Source: Solirubrobacterales bacterium (lineage in GTDB: Bacteria > Actinomycetota > Thermoleophilia > Solirubrobacterales > Solirubrobacteraceae). From it: 64,000 nucleotides of DNA. Both the position numbers and the translations under genes were made by a program. The notes beneath the pieces are model-generated. The model saw only the letters and a list, made by a program, of their open reading frames with translations. It was not told where the DNA came from and did not search any database. This document shows positions 8,752 to 18,400 of this stretch, piece after piece. Numbering within the stretch: position 1 is the first letter of the stretch; every line of letters begins with the position of its first letter. The DNA lies in NCBI GenBank assembly GCA_027449125.1, contig DAIDME010000045.1, forward strand, positions 39,855 through 103,854. The letters are read 5' to 3'.

Positions 8752-10833
8752 ATGGCTGAATCCGGTAGCAACCCATTGATCGATCGCATCCTCGGTCGCA
8801 CGGACCTCATGGCGGCCGTGGCGATCGTGACCGTGGTCACGATGCTGATCATCCCGCTGCCGCCAACGGTGCTGGACTTCATGATCACGCTGAACATCTC
8901 CGGCGGGCTGATGGTCGTTGTGGCTGCCATGTATCTGCAGTCGCCGCTGGAGTTTTCGGCGTTCCCGAGCCTCCTCCTGATGACGACGATGTTCCGCCTG
9001 GCCATCAACGTGTCGGTCACCAGGCAGATCCTGTCGACCGGCAATGCGGGCTCGGTGGTCAAGGCATTTGGACAGTTCGTGGTCCGCGGTGACGTGATCA
9101 TCGGCCTCGTCATCTTCCTCGTTCTCGTCGTGATCCAGTTCGTCGTCGTTACCAACGGCGCTGGCCGAGTCGCGGAGGTAGCGGCCCGATTCACGCTGGA
9201 CGCAATGCCAGGCAAGCAGATGGCGATCGACGCCGACCTCAATGCCGGCATGATCACCGACACGGAGGCACGCAAGCGCCGGTCGGAGATCGCTCGTGAG
9301 GCTGACTTCTATGGAGCCATGGACGGCGCATCGAAGTTCGTTCGAGGCGACGCCACGGCAGCTGTGCTGATAACGATGATCAACCTCATCGGCGGCATCA
9401 TCGTTGGCCTGCTCGACCGGCACCTGACCTTCAGCCAGACGATCAACACGTACTCCACGCTTACGGTCGGCGATGGCCTCGCGGCCCAGATACCTGCGTT
9501 GCTCATCTCCGTTGCGACCGGCATCATCGTCACGCGAAACGCATCCGAGCGGGACCTCGGTTCCGAGATCGCGAAGCAGATCCTCTCTCAGCAGAAGGCG
9601 ACACTCGTCACCGGATCGGTGATCAGCGCCTTCGCGCTGATCCCGGGACTGCCGAAGCTGCCATTTCTGGTGGTGGGCGGCGCGCTGCTGCTGGTCGGCC
9701 GGCGCGTTCGGAATGGGCTGCCAGCCTCACTGATGACGCCCGACCCGACACCTGAGCTGCCCACCCCACCGCCCGCTGACAGCGCCTCACGCGACACCGT
9801 GCTGAAAGAGCTGCCGATCGACGCGCTGGAACTGGGCGTCGGCTTTGGGCTGGTGCCGCTGGTGGACCGTCGTGCCGGTGGCAACCTCGCCCAGCGAGTG
9901 TCGATGATTCGTCGCCAGATCGCAGGTGACCTCGGCATCGTCATCCCGCGCGTACGCATCCATGACGAGGTTGACTTGGACTCCCACGAGTACGTGTTCA
10001 AGGTACGCGGAGGGGAGGTCGCACGCGGCAAACTGATGGCCGGCCATCTCCTGGCTATGGATCCCGGCGACGCGACCGGCACGCTTCAGGGGATTCCAAC
10101 GACCGAGCCCGCTTTTGGTCTGCCGGCGGTCTGGATCCACCAGAGCATGCACGCGGAGGCGGAGGCGCTTGGCTACACCGTGGTAGACGGTGAGTCTGTG
10201 ATCGTCACGCACCTCACCGAGACGATCCGCTCAAACGCCGCCCAGCTACTGACCAGACAGGATGTGAGGCAGCTCCTGGACCAGCTAAAGACGACGAACG
10301 AGGCGGTGGTGAGCGAGGTGGTGCCGGACGTGCTCACGCTCGGAGAGATCCAGCGCGTACTGCAGGCGCTGCTGGCGGAAGGCGTTTCGATCAGAGACCT
10401 CGGCGCGATAGTCGAAGCGGTCGGCGACAAGGCGCGCCTGACACGCGATCCGGTGCTGCTCGCGGAGTATGCCCGTCAGGCGCTGGGTCGCACGATCACT
10501 GCGCCGTACCTGGACGAAACCCGCACGCTGTTTGCGATAACGCTCGACCCGACGGTCGAGCACGAGGTCGTCGCAGCCATAACCCAGACAACTGAGGGCG
10601 AGTACCTGGCGATGGAGCCGGCACGCGCACAGGCTGTATTGACGGCGCTGCGCACGCAGTCCGACGAGGCCGCCGCAAAGGGCAGCCTGCGTCCGGTGCT
10701 GCTCTGCTCGGCCCGCGTTCGCAGACACCTTCGCAGGCTGGTTGAGCATACGCTGCCGCACCTGGCCGTATGCTCCTACAACGAGATCACCGCCGGCATC
10801 AGCGTGGAGACGGTCGGAGTAGTCAGCACATGA
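8752..10833 (+). CDS. flhA: Flagellar export protein FlhA
   Basis: FlhA is the large export-gate component that docks substrate-chaperone complexes. The 693-residue product has the N-terminal membrane domain, the highly conserved LDAMPGKQMAIDADLNAG segment between helices, and the C-terminal cytoplasmic domain containing VRGDVIIG-, LTEHIR- and EIQRVLQALL-like motifs. ATG 8752 is preceded by GGGAGG at 8741-8746. The longer open frame upstream reads flhB sequence out of frame and is rejected. Length and motifs match the family throughout. Confidence 0.95.
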   Translation: MAESGSNPLIDRILGRTDLMAAVAIVTVVTMLIIPLPPTVLDFMITLNISGGLMVVVAAMYLQSPLEFSAFPSLLLMTTMFRLAINVSVTRQILSTGNAGSVVKAFGQFVVRGDVIIGLVIFLVLVVIQFVVVTNGAGRVAEVAARFTLDAMPGKQMAIDADLNAGMITDTEARKRRSEIAREADFYGAMDGASKFVRGDATAAVLITMINLIGGIIVGLLDRHLTFSQTINTYSTLTVGDGLAAQIPALLISVATGIIVTRNASERDLGSEIAKQILSQQKATLVTGSVISAFALIPGLPKLPFLVVGGALLLVGRRVRNGLPASLMTPDPTPELPTPPPADSASRDTVLKELPIDALELGVGFGLVPLVDRRAGGNLAQRVSMIRRQIAGDLGIVIPRVRIHDEVDLDSHEYVFKVRGGEVARGKLMAGHLLAMDPGDATGTLQGIPTTEPAFGLPAVWIHQSMHAEAEALGYTVVDGESVIVTHLTETIRSNAAQLLTRQDVRQLLDQLKTTNEAVVSEVVPDVLTLGEIQRVLQALLAEGVSIRDLGAIVEAVGDKARLTRDPVLLAEYARQALGRTITAPYLDETRTLFAITLDPTVEHEVVAAITQTTEGEYLAMEPARAQAVLTALRTQSDEAAAKGSLRPVLLCSARVRRHLRRLVEHTLPHLAVCSYNEITAGISVETVGVVST

Positions 10834-10848
10834 GTGGGTCCGTGAGAG

Positions 10849-12669
10849 ATGGCCACTGAAAGCAAAGCCAGCTCCGAGCCAGAGGTGCGTACCTACCGAG
10901 GTCGCACGCTGGAGGAGATTCTGCCTCGAATCAGGGCAGAGCTGGGCGCGGACGCGATCATCGTGCGCGAGCGCGAGGGCCTGGTGGGCGGCGTCGGCGG
11001 CTTCTTTGCGCAGCGCTTCATAGAGGTGGACGCACACGGTGGAGCAGACGTGCCCGACTCCTCCGCGCGAACCCTCGGGGACGGACACGCCATCGACATC
11101 TACGACGACTCCGTCGAGGACCTATTCGACGCGCTTCTCGGAGACCCAGATCGCGACCACCGCGACGCAACAGGCAACGCGGGTGACGCGATCACGGCCG
11201 AGGAGCAGCGGCCGGAGCACCCGCTGCGCGGCTTCAGAGCCAGCCGGCGCGAAGGCGCCTGGGATGCTGAGCGCGAACCGGAGACACAACCACATCTGCC
11301 TCCGATCGGCGACGGCGAACGGATCATCCCCAAGCAACCCGAGGTCCAGACGCCCAGCAGGCGCAGCCTCGAGACCAGCGTCTTCCTCGAGCGGTTGCGA
11401 GCCGCGTCCGAGGCGCTACCGGACGAGGCGCTACCGGACGAGGCTGGCCAGGCGGAGGACGCAACCGCGCGCGCAGGGCAGTCCGGCGAGACGGCAGCCG
11501 CAGAGAGCACTGCGGTTGAAGTCGGTCCCGAAGCCCAGCCTGAGCGTCAGCGCCCGCGGGTGCCGCGCGGCGCGACACCGGATGCGAGTGCGACCAGCGG
11601 GCGGACACGCCCGGCGATAGCCGCTGCGGCCGCGCCGCAGGGCGGAACACCCGCCCGCCGGCGCCCTCCCTCGCTGCGAGACGGACTCGCGACCGGTGAC
11701 CCCAGCGTCGCACCCGCAACATACAAGCGGCGCTCGCCGATCCCGTCCGATGCTGGCGGCATCGCCCGGGCGCCATCCGGTGATGCGACGCCCGCGACAC
11801 TCGCTCTGCGCGGCGAGGAGTATGGGCTAGCCGGACTCCGTGGTCTCATCACCCGGCTGATGGGCGGCAGGCTGGGACGCCGCACGCTGCCCAGACCCTC
11901 CCCCCCACACGCGCTCGACCAAGCCGCTGTGGCGGCTTTGATCACGGCACTGACCGCCCGTGGCGCCAGCCTGCGTTGGGCACAGGAGCTGGTGAGTGCG
12001 GCCGGCGCCCATTGCATGCCGTTCAGCGACGACCTGAGAGCCGCGGTGCAGGCTGAGCTGGCCGGTCGCGTGCTCACCGCCTCCTCGCCACCGGCGCAGG
12101 GAGCAGTGGTGGCCTTCGTCGGCTCGGGTGGAGCCGGCAAGACAAGCTGCACCGCAGCTTTGGCGAGCGTCTACAGTCGCGGCAGCAGCCTTGGCGTGAC
12201 GGTGGTGACCATCGACCAGCCAGACGGCGCCAGAGAGCTCCGCCGTGTCCTCGGCGCAGATGGAGTGCCTGTGCTGTCACTCAGCCATCAGCGGGCGCCA
12301 AGCGTCATCCATACGGCTCGCCAGAGCGGGTTCGTGATCGTTGACACACCCACCACGACGCCGACCGACGCAGCCGCGCTGGCGGCCACGTCAGGAAGGC
12401 TCGGGGAGCTCGCGCCGGATGCTGTCCTGATCGCACTGCCGGCGACGCTGAGCCCGCCAGCGGCCGCGCGCGCGCTCGACGGGTTCCAGCAGGTCGGGCC
12501 TGCGGCGATCGCCATCACGCACGCGGACGAGACCGACCAGCTCGCGGTCGCGGTCGAGCTGTCGGTGACACGGCGGACACCGCTCGCCTACCTGCACGCT
12601 GGCCGCGACCACCGCAGCGCGCTACACGCGGTGCAAGCGAGCTCGCTGGCGGCAAGACTACTTGCGTGA
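10849..12669 (+). CDS. flhF: SRP-type GTPase FlhF with altered nucleotide-binding motifs
   Basis: FlhF marks the site of flagellar assembly. The first 65 residues match FlhF N-termini (RTYRGRTLEEILPRIRAELGADAIIV). A long acidic, Ala/Pro-rich, probably disordered region follows (about 70-330), containing a duplicated ALPDE. The NG GTPase domain takes the last 260 residues. The P-loop GSGGAGKTS (about 425-433) and the G4 motif THADE are present. The usual DTYRIGA segment is replaced by DQPDGAREL and the usual DTAGR G3 motif by DTPTT, so hydrolysis may be weakened. No FlhG is seen in the window. Its place after flhA supports the call. Confidence 0.88.
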   Translation: MATESKASSEPEVRTYRGRTLEEILPRIRAELGADAIIVREREGLVGGVGGFFAQRFIEVDAHGGADVPDSSARTLGDGHAIDIYDDSVEDLFDALLGDPDRDHRDATGNAGDAITAEEQRPEHPLRGFRASRREGAWDAEREPETQPHLPPIGDGERIIPKQPEVQTPSRRSLETSVFLERLRAASEALPDEALPDEAGQAEDATARAGQSGETAAAESTAVEVGPEAQPERQRPRVPRGATPDASATSGRTRPAIAAAAAPQGGTPARRRPPSLRDGLATGDPSVAPATYKRRSPIPSDAGGIARAPSGDATPATLALRGEEYGLAGLRGLITRLMGGRLGRRTLPRPSPPHALDQAAVAALITALTARGASLRWAQELVSAAGAHCMPFSDDLRAAVQAELAGRVLTASSPPAQGAVVAFVGSGGAGKTSCTAALASVYSRGSSLGVTVVTIDQPDGARELRRVLGADGVPVLSLSHQRAPSVIHTARQSGFVIVDTPTTTPTDAAALAATSGRLGELAPDAVLIALPATLSPPAAARALDGFQQVGPAAIAITHADETDQLAVAVELSVTRRTPLAYLHAGRDHRSALHAVQASSLAARLLA

Positions 12670-13313
12670 TGCGACCGGCACACCAGAGCCACACACGCAG
12701 CAAGCACGGCCCAACCGGGACCCTGTTCACGTCCGAGACGGCGCCGGTGCCGGTTGGCATCAGCACTCACGGAGACGACCTGCTGCTCGTCGTCCTGGAC
12801 AGCGCCGACACCCCACCCGCCGAGATGCCAGCGCCGTGCTTCCTCGAGTCCACGGGGAGCCGCGGCGTTGTGCGCACCCAAGGGCATGCGGAGCGCGTCG
12901 CCGGAAACCTGCTGCGCTTCGTCGTCGACGACGACCTGAAGGTGGTTCAACGCCGCGAGTTCGTCCGCGTGACGGCGGCCAAACGGGTCGTCCTCGAGGA
13001 TGGCGAGGGAGAGCTCATAGCCGATGCGCTGACGGTCGATCTGAGCGGTGGCGGGATGTTGGTGCAGCTACCTCGCAAAGCTGTGTTGCCGGCGGCGGAT
13101 ACCGTCTACTTCTCGCTGTACCTCGGTACCGGTGGCGCCGGTGGCGCCGGTGGCGAGATCCGCGGGTCGGCGCATGTGGTGCGCAGGCGCGAGGACAACC
13201 GGGTGGCGCTTGCGTTCGACCACATTTCCCACAATGATCAGGAGCGCTTGATCAGGTATGTCTTCGAACGTCAGCGGGTCGCGCTGAGAGTGACGCGCGG
13301 CGACGGCATCTGA
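12669..13313 (+). CDS. PilZ-domain c-di-GMP effector (YcgR-like)
   Basis: This 214-residue protein has an N-terminal YcgR-like barrel region and a C-terminal PilZ domain. The c-di-GMP motif is present as RREFVRV (RxxxR, about residue 96) and DLSGGGM (about 130). Such proteins usually act as a motor brake, which fits the location directly after flhF; the start overlaps the flhF stop (TGATG). A glycine-alanine insertion encoded by three copies of a 9-bp repeat (near 13127) sits in a PilZ loop. An alternative GTG lies three bases earlier. Confidence 0.85.
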   Translation: MRPAHQSHTRSKHGPTGTLFTSETAPVPVGISTHGDDLLLVVLDSADTPPAEMPAPCFLESTGSRGVVRTQGHAERVAGNLLRFVVDDDLKVVQRREFVRVTAAKRVVLEDGEGELIADALTVDLSGGGMLVQLPRKAVLPAADTVYFSLYLGTGGAGGAGGEIRGSAHVVRRREDNRVALAFDHISHNDQERLIRYVFERQRVALRVTRGDGI

Positions 13314-13324
13314 CCGACATTGAA

Positions 13325-13753
13325 ATGGCCAAGAAAGTCAAGACATCCGCGGCGGACGGCGAGCGCGAAGCCAAGAAGGCCAAGAAGGGCAAGAAGGGTG
13401 CAGCGCCCGACGCCGAGGCGGCCGGGGCGAGCATCGCTGGACATCCGCGTGCACGCAGCTCGATTCGTCGCGCCAAAGGCTGGGGCGGCCTGGGCTGCTT
13501 CATCGTCGGAGCGTTGCTCTCCCTCGAAGCCTCGGTGCCGCCGCTGCAGGCGGGCGAGCGTGCGCTCGTCGCGGGAATTGCCGGCTACCTCGTCGCATGG
13601 TGGATCGGCATCGTGGTCTGGCGCCACATCGTCATCGCCGAGGCGAACGCTGCGCTCGCGAGGCTCGACGAGCGGCGTGGCAGCGCTGCGGAGGCACGGC
13701 GGGCCGAACCCGTCGAGCAGCAGCCAGTCGACACCCAACCCTCCGCTGGCTGA
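13325..13753 (+). CDS. Small membrane protein with Lys-rich tail, unknown
   Basis: This 142-residue protein has an N-terminal lysine/alanine-rich cytoplasmic stretch (about 1-40, repeated KKAKKG). Two hydrophobic helices follow (about 58-75 and 82-105), then an Ala/Glu-rich C-terminal tail. I recognise no family. It starts 11 bp after the PilZ gene, so it is probably part of the flagellar transcript. A membrane-anchored accessory role is only an inference from location. Confidence 0.6.
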   Translation: MAKKVKTSAADGEREAKKAKKGKKGAAPDAEAAGASIAGHPRARSSIRRAKGWGGLGCFIVGALLSLEASVPPLQAGERALVAGIAGYLVAWWIGIVVWRHIVIAEANAALARLDERRGSAAEARRAEPVEQQPVDTQPSAG

Positions 13754-13802
13754 ACGCAGGAGCGCAGACCCCAACGGCGAATGACCTTGGGCAGAGACCG
13801 CC

Positions 13803-14180
13803 ATGGACCCATTCCACCCGCTGCTGCCGATCGAGCCAGCACCACTCGGGCCACCCGATTACGCGCGTGTGGAACGGGTCGCGCGTGAGCAACAGCGGGA
13901 GGCCGCGCCCGACTGGGGACAATCTGACGCTGACGCCGAGGACGGCGAGGCCGCGAGCGAGGGCTTCGACGACGCGTACGAAGAAGGTTGGACGGACCCG
14001 ACCAGCGCGGCTGCTGGTTACCAGGCGGATGGGCACGTCGTCCAGCCCCCCACTACCCGACCGCCGGACCCAGAGTGGGATCCGGCTCGAGACGGCGAGC
14101 GCCGTCACCGTCAGGGTGGTTCAGGGGACCGCGGCTCGGACGACGGCGAAGCCGGTAAGCACATAGACATCCGAGCCTGA
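13803..14180 (+). CDS. Small acidic hypothetical protein at end of flagellar operon
   Basis: This 125-residue product has no signal peptide or membrane helix. It starts with a Pro-rich DPFHPLLPIEP segment, then a short helix with DYARVERVAREQQRE, then a strongly acidic and Gly/Pro-rich, probably disordered remainder. No family is recognised. It is the last reading frame before the flagellin promoter. The N-terminal 40 residues look like a conserved peptide that could bind a partner. Confidence that it is a real gene is moderate. Confidence 0.5.
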   Translation: MDPFHPLLPIEPAPLGPPDYARVERVAREQQREAAPDWGQSDADAEDGEAASEGFDDAYEEGWTDPTSAAAGYQADGHVVQPPTTRPPDPEWDPARDGERRHRQGGSGDRGSDDGEAGKHIDIRA

Positions 14181-14246
14181 GCCAGCATCGCTCCGGCGGC
14201 GGGCAGACGCGCGTTCGCGTGGCGACGATGCGTCGCGACCGGGCGC

Positions 14247-14273
14247 TCAAGTATCTCCGCGAGACGCCGATAA
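14247..14273 (+). promoter_or_regulatory. Sigma-28 (FliA-type) promoter of flagellin
   Basis: TCAAGTAT at 14247-14254, 11 bases, then GCCGATAA at 14266-14273. The -10 element is the exact consensus for the flagellar sigma factor, and the spacing equals the canonical one. Transcription would start near 14280, giving a leader of about 58 bases to the flagellin ATG at 14338. Confidence 0.8.
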
Positions 14274-14337
14274 GAGCGGTAAGGCCGACATGGAGTCGGT
14301 CGGGACGACCAACCAACAAGCCATCAAGGAGATCGGC

Positions 14338-15207
14338 ATGTCCCTCATCATCAACACCAATATCGAAGCGCTGATCGCGCAGAACAGTCTCACTAACACT
14401 GAGAACTCCCTGAACACCGCGATGACGGACCTGTCCTCCGGTCTGAGCATCAACACCGCGGCAGACAACGCGGCGGGTTACGCGATCACCCAGGACCTGA
14501 CCGCTCAGGTCAACGGCCTGAACCAGGCCAACTCCAACGCGCAGGACGCAACCTCGCTCGTTCAGACCGCTGCCGGCGCGCTGAACGACGTCGGTCAGAT
14601 GCTGCAGCGCGTCCGCGAGCTTGCCGTGCAGTACCAGGGCGGCACACTCGACGCGACCGACCAGAACGCGATCGTCTCTGAGGTCCAGCAGCTCGCCAGC
14701 CAGATCGAGCAGATCGGTCAGCAGGCACAGTTCAACGGCATCTCGCTGTTCGCCCCGACCGGAGCCAACGGCACCGGCAACCTGACCTTCCAGGTCGGCG
14801 CCAACGACGGCGAGGTGATCGCGATCACGCTGCAGGCACTGGTCGGGTCAAACGGCGTGATCAGCCTGATCGACACCGTGACGGCGGGCATCGGCACGGC
14901 CGGTAGCGCGAGCCTCCTGAGCCTCGGCGCGAACGGCGTGCTGGCAACGCTGAGCAACATGATCGATGCGGTCTCGACGCTGGCGTCGGAGTTCGGTGCG
15001 GTCCAGAACCGTCTGAGCTACACCATGTCCAACCTGTCCACGTACTCGGAGAACCTGACTGCGGCACAGTCGACCATCCAGGACGTGAACATGGCATCCG
15101 AGATGACGCTCTTCACTCAGGATCAGATCCTGCAGCAGTCGGGCATCTCGATGCTGTCGCAGGCGCAGCAGAACCCGCAGGCCGTTCTGAAGCTCCTCGG
15201 CGCTTAG
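14338..15207 (+). CDS. fliC: Flagellin, short form
   Basis: This is the filament subunit. The 289-residue protein consists almost only of the conserved D0/D1 helices. The N-terminus has INTNIEALIAQNSLTNTENSL and SSGLSINTAADNAAGYAI; the C-terminus has FGAVQNRLSYTMSNL, ending QNPQAVLKLLGA. A central segment of about 95 residues, rich in Gly, Ala, Asn and Thr, replaces the D2/D3 domains. AAGGAG lies 6 bp before ATG 14338; an in-frame ATG at 14290 is rejected because it lacks a ribosome site and adds non-flagellin residues. It has its own sigma-28 promoter and two hairpins behind it. The symbol could equally be hag. Confidence 0.95.
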   Translation: MSLIINTNIEALIAQNSLTNTENSLNTAMTDLSSGLSINTAADNAAGYAITQDLTAQVNGLNQANSNAQDATSLVQTAAGALNDVGQMLQRVRELAVQYQGGTLDATDQNAIVSEVQQLASQIEQIGQQAQFNGISLFAPTGANGTGNLTFQVGANDGEVIAITLQALVGSNGVISLIDTVTAGIGTAGSASLLSLGANGVLATLSNMIDAVSTLASEFGAVQNRLSYTMSNLSTYSENLTAAQSTIQDVNMASEMTLFTQDQILQQSGISMLSQAQQNPQAVLKLLGA

Positions 15208-15222
15208 TGAAGCACTTCGCCT

Positions 15223-15254
15223 GACCGGGGCGGCGCTCCAGCGCCGTCCCGGTC
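15223..15254 (+). terminator. Hairpin directly after flagellin
   Basis: GACCGGGGCGGCGCT and AGCGCCGTCCCGGTC face each other across two bases, with one G:T pair. It lies 16 bp after the flagellin stop. There is no following T-run, but strong GC hairpins of this sort commonly stop transcription or stabilise mRNA ends in high-GC bacteria. Confidence 0.65.
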
Positions 15255-15373
15255 GGACGTCCACCTCTCGGCTGACGCGTACGGCAATTCGGCGTCAGCT
15301 GGGCCCATACCTCGCCCACTCATCCAGGCGAGCCCATATCCATCTCCGATCCATCGAGGGAACCGGAACGCAT

Positions 15374-15397
15374 GGGGCGAGGCTTCGGCCTCGCCCC
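15374..15397 (+). terminator. Second terminator hairpin with TTCG loop
   Basis: GGGGCGAGGC, a TTCG tetraloop and GCCTCGCCCC form a perfect 10-bp stem, followed by TGTGGTTT. It separates the flagellin transcript from the glycosyltransferase gene that follows. Confidence 0.75.
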
Positions 15398-15403
15398 TGT
15401 GGT

Positions 15404-15430
15404 TTAAGCTGGGCGCCCGCCCGCCGACAA
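15404..15430 (+). promoter_or_regulatory. Sigma-28-like promoter of the glycosyltransferase gene
   Basis: TTAAGCTG at 15404-15411, 11 bases, then GCCGACAA at 15423-15430. Spacing is identical to that of the flagellin promoter, and the -10 box matches 7 of 8. The predicted start of transcription (about 15436-15438) almost coincides with GTG 15440, so the mRNA may be leaderless. Confidence 0.6.
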
Positions 15431-15439
15431 TCCCTAGAA

Positions 15440-18400
15440 GTGGCAGACATCGATTCACCGCGCGTCACCATCGGAATCGCCACCTACAACCGCGACGCCT
15501 ACCTGGCAGAGGCGATCGAGAGCTGCCTGAGCCAGGACTACGAGTCGTTCGAGGTACTGGTGGTGGCGGACGGCTCCACCAACGCGGAGATTGATGACGT
15601 GCTCGCCAGCTTCGCAGACGCCCCCGCACTGCGGGTGGTTCGCCATGCGCGCAACCTGGGGATAGCCGCCGCCTACAACACGTTCGTCAGCAGCGGCAGG
15701 GGCGAGCTGATCGCCATGCTCGGCGACGATGACCTGGCGCTTCCGAGCCGTATCCGCCGACAGGTGGAGATCTTCGACCGCCATCCGGACACCGGCGTCG
15801 TTCACGGTGACGGCGCGATCATCGACGCATCCGGGCGGCAGGTCGGTCTCTGGAACAGCAGAGACTTCTCCCCCACGGAGCTGATCCGCGCCTTCTTCTT
15901 CAGCCACAACCACCTGGTCGACCCCACGCGCATGGTTCACAGGCGCGTATATGAGCGCGTCGGCGGCTACGACGCGCGCTACCCAGTGGCGAACGATATG
16001 GACTTCTGGCTACGCGCGGCGCCGCTGTTTCGCTTCCGTCACTGCCCAGGCGGCCCACTCTGCGCGATCCGCAGGCATGGCGCAAACGCCTCCGACGAGC
16101 TGGCCGGACGCGAGGCCGAGACCGCCGACGTCGAGGCGATCCTGCGCGCCGCGCTCGAGCGCCTGCCGTTGCGCCAGTTGGTGCCTGAGCTCGACTGGGC
16201 GACGCTGGACCCGCACGCGGCCGAGCGCACGGCGCTCATGCGGATCGCCGACGGGCTCGAGCGGCGCGCGCTCGCACTCCCGCACCTGGCCGCGGAGCTG
16301 CGGGCCCGTGCCGACACACTGCCCGCACCCACCCGCCCGGTTTCACGCCAGGCTCGCGGCAGGCGACCGGCGAAGCTCATGATCACTGCGTTTGGCTGGA
16401 ATGACCCAGGCGGCGGCACGACCGTCCCGAGGCTAACCGCCAAGGAGCTTGCCAGGCGCGGCTGGGAGGTCACCGTCTTTCACGCCGCCGTCAAGCCCAG
16501 CGCAAGCAGGGTCCCGTACGAGCAGGTCGAATGGGAGGAGGACGGCGTCCGTCTGATCGGGATCCATAACCGACCGCACGCGCTGTTCGACCTCGGCAAC
16601 CCGTGGCGTGAGCTGAGCGATCCGCCGATCACGGCCGCCTTCGCGCAGGCGCTCGACCGTCTCAAACCAGACGTCGTGCATTTCCACAACCTGCACAACC
16701 TCGGAGCCGAGCTGATCGCCACCGCGGCGGTGCGAGGGATACCGGCCTTCTTCACCACCCACAACTACTGGCTGATCTGTCCGCGCGCATACCTGATGAA
16801 CGGCACAGGCGAGATCTGCCCAGGCCCGGGCGACGGCAGCCGGTGCGCGACCTGCGTACAGAGCAGCGACGTGAGTGGCCACCAGCACCGGCTTGCCGCG
16901 CTTCGCAGCCGGGCGCAGAGCGGGCTGACCAGGGTGCTGGCCGTCTCCGACGCTGTCCGCGCGACCCTGATCGGAGCCGGCTACCCACCGAGTCTGATCG
17001 ACACGGTTCGTCAGGCCATGCCGCACGAACTGGAGATCTGGGACGCTGTCGGGCGCGACCGCAGGCCAGGTCGGCTGACTGACGCGTTGACGGTCGCGTT
17101 TCTGGGTTCCGCCTACCCTCACAAGGGGCCGCAGCTGCTCGTGCAGGCGGCGCAGCTCATGCGCGCGCGGGCGCGCGTACGCATCATCGGTGAGATCCAG
17201 CCCGCCTTCGCCGAGCGTCTGCGGGCATTGGACACGCACGGCATCGTCGAGCTGAGCGGGTCGTTCGCACCCTCGGAGCTGGGCGGGCTGCTATCCGCGG
17301 TTGATGTCGCAGTACTACCGTCGGCTTGGTGGGACTGCGCGCCTCTCGCCGCAGCGGAGTGTTCAGCAGCCCGCGTACCACTGGTCGTGCCGAGGCTGGG
17401 CGGCCTACCCGAGAGCATCCGGGACGAGCACACGGGCCTCACGTTCGCGGCGCTTGATGCGACCGACCTCGCTCGCCAACTGGACCGCCTGGCAGACGAG
17501 CCAGGCCTGCTCGAACGGTTGCAGGCAAACATAGGCGCACCTCGCCGCTTCAGTGATTACGTCGACCAGCTCGAGGCGTATTACGACGGTTCAGGTCGCG
17601 AGGCCGAGCCGGCCACCGCCGAGCGAGCCACCGAGCCCAGCGTGCGCTGGAAGGGTGATCACGGGCTGCCCACGAGCCTCTCGATCATCAATGACGAGGT
17701 CACCGCCTGTCTCACGGCGGCGGTACAGCGCGTGGACCGAGACGGCCACGCCGTCGACCCGCCGCTCCTGCACGCGGCCGACGTCGAGGTGCGCCACCAG
17801 TGGCCCCCAGACTTCAGCGTCCCGCCCTCAGGGCGTCTGGCGACGATCGTACCTTGGGAGTTCGGCGCTGTGCCCGACAGATGGGTCGAGGCGATAGAGG
17901 CCAACGTCGACGAGCTCTGGGTGCCGAGCGCCTACGTGCGCAACATGTACGTCGAGTGCGGCGTGGACCCGGGGCGCGTCCATGTGATCCCGAACGGCGT
18001 TGACCTGAGGTGCTTCCACCCGGCTGACAGCGTGCCACCGAGTGTTGACGCCGACGATCCCTTGCGATTTCTGTTTGTCGGTGGCATCACACCGCGCAAG
18101 GGCATCGATCTCTTGCTGGAGGCCTGGGACGCGGCGCTCGCCGGACGTTCAGACGTCACCTTGGTGGTCAAGGCAGCGATGGCCGCCGGCGCCTACGGTG
18201 GCCCCAGTACCGAGCTCCGCGAACGTGCGTCGTCGGGCAGACTGCCGCGCGTCGAGCTGATCGAGGACGACCTCGACTCCCAGACGCTCGCCGACCTCTA
18301 CAGGAGCTGCGACGTCTTCGTGCTTCCCTACAGGGGCGAGGGGTTCGCAATGCCCGTGCTCGAGGCGATGGCATGCGGATTGCCGGTGATCGTCACTGCT

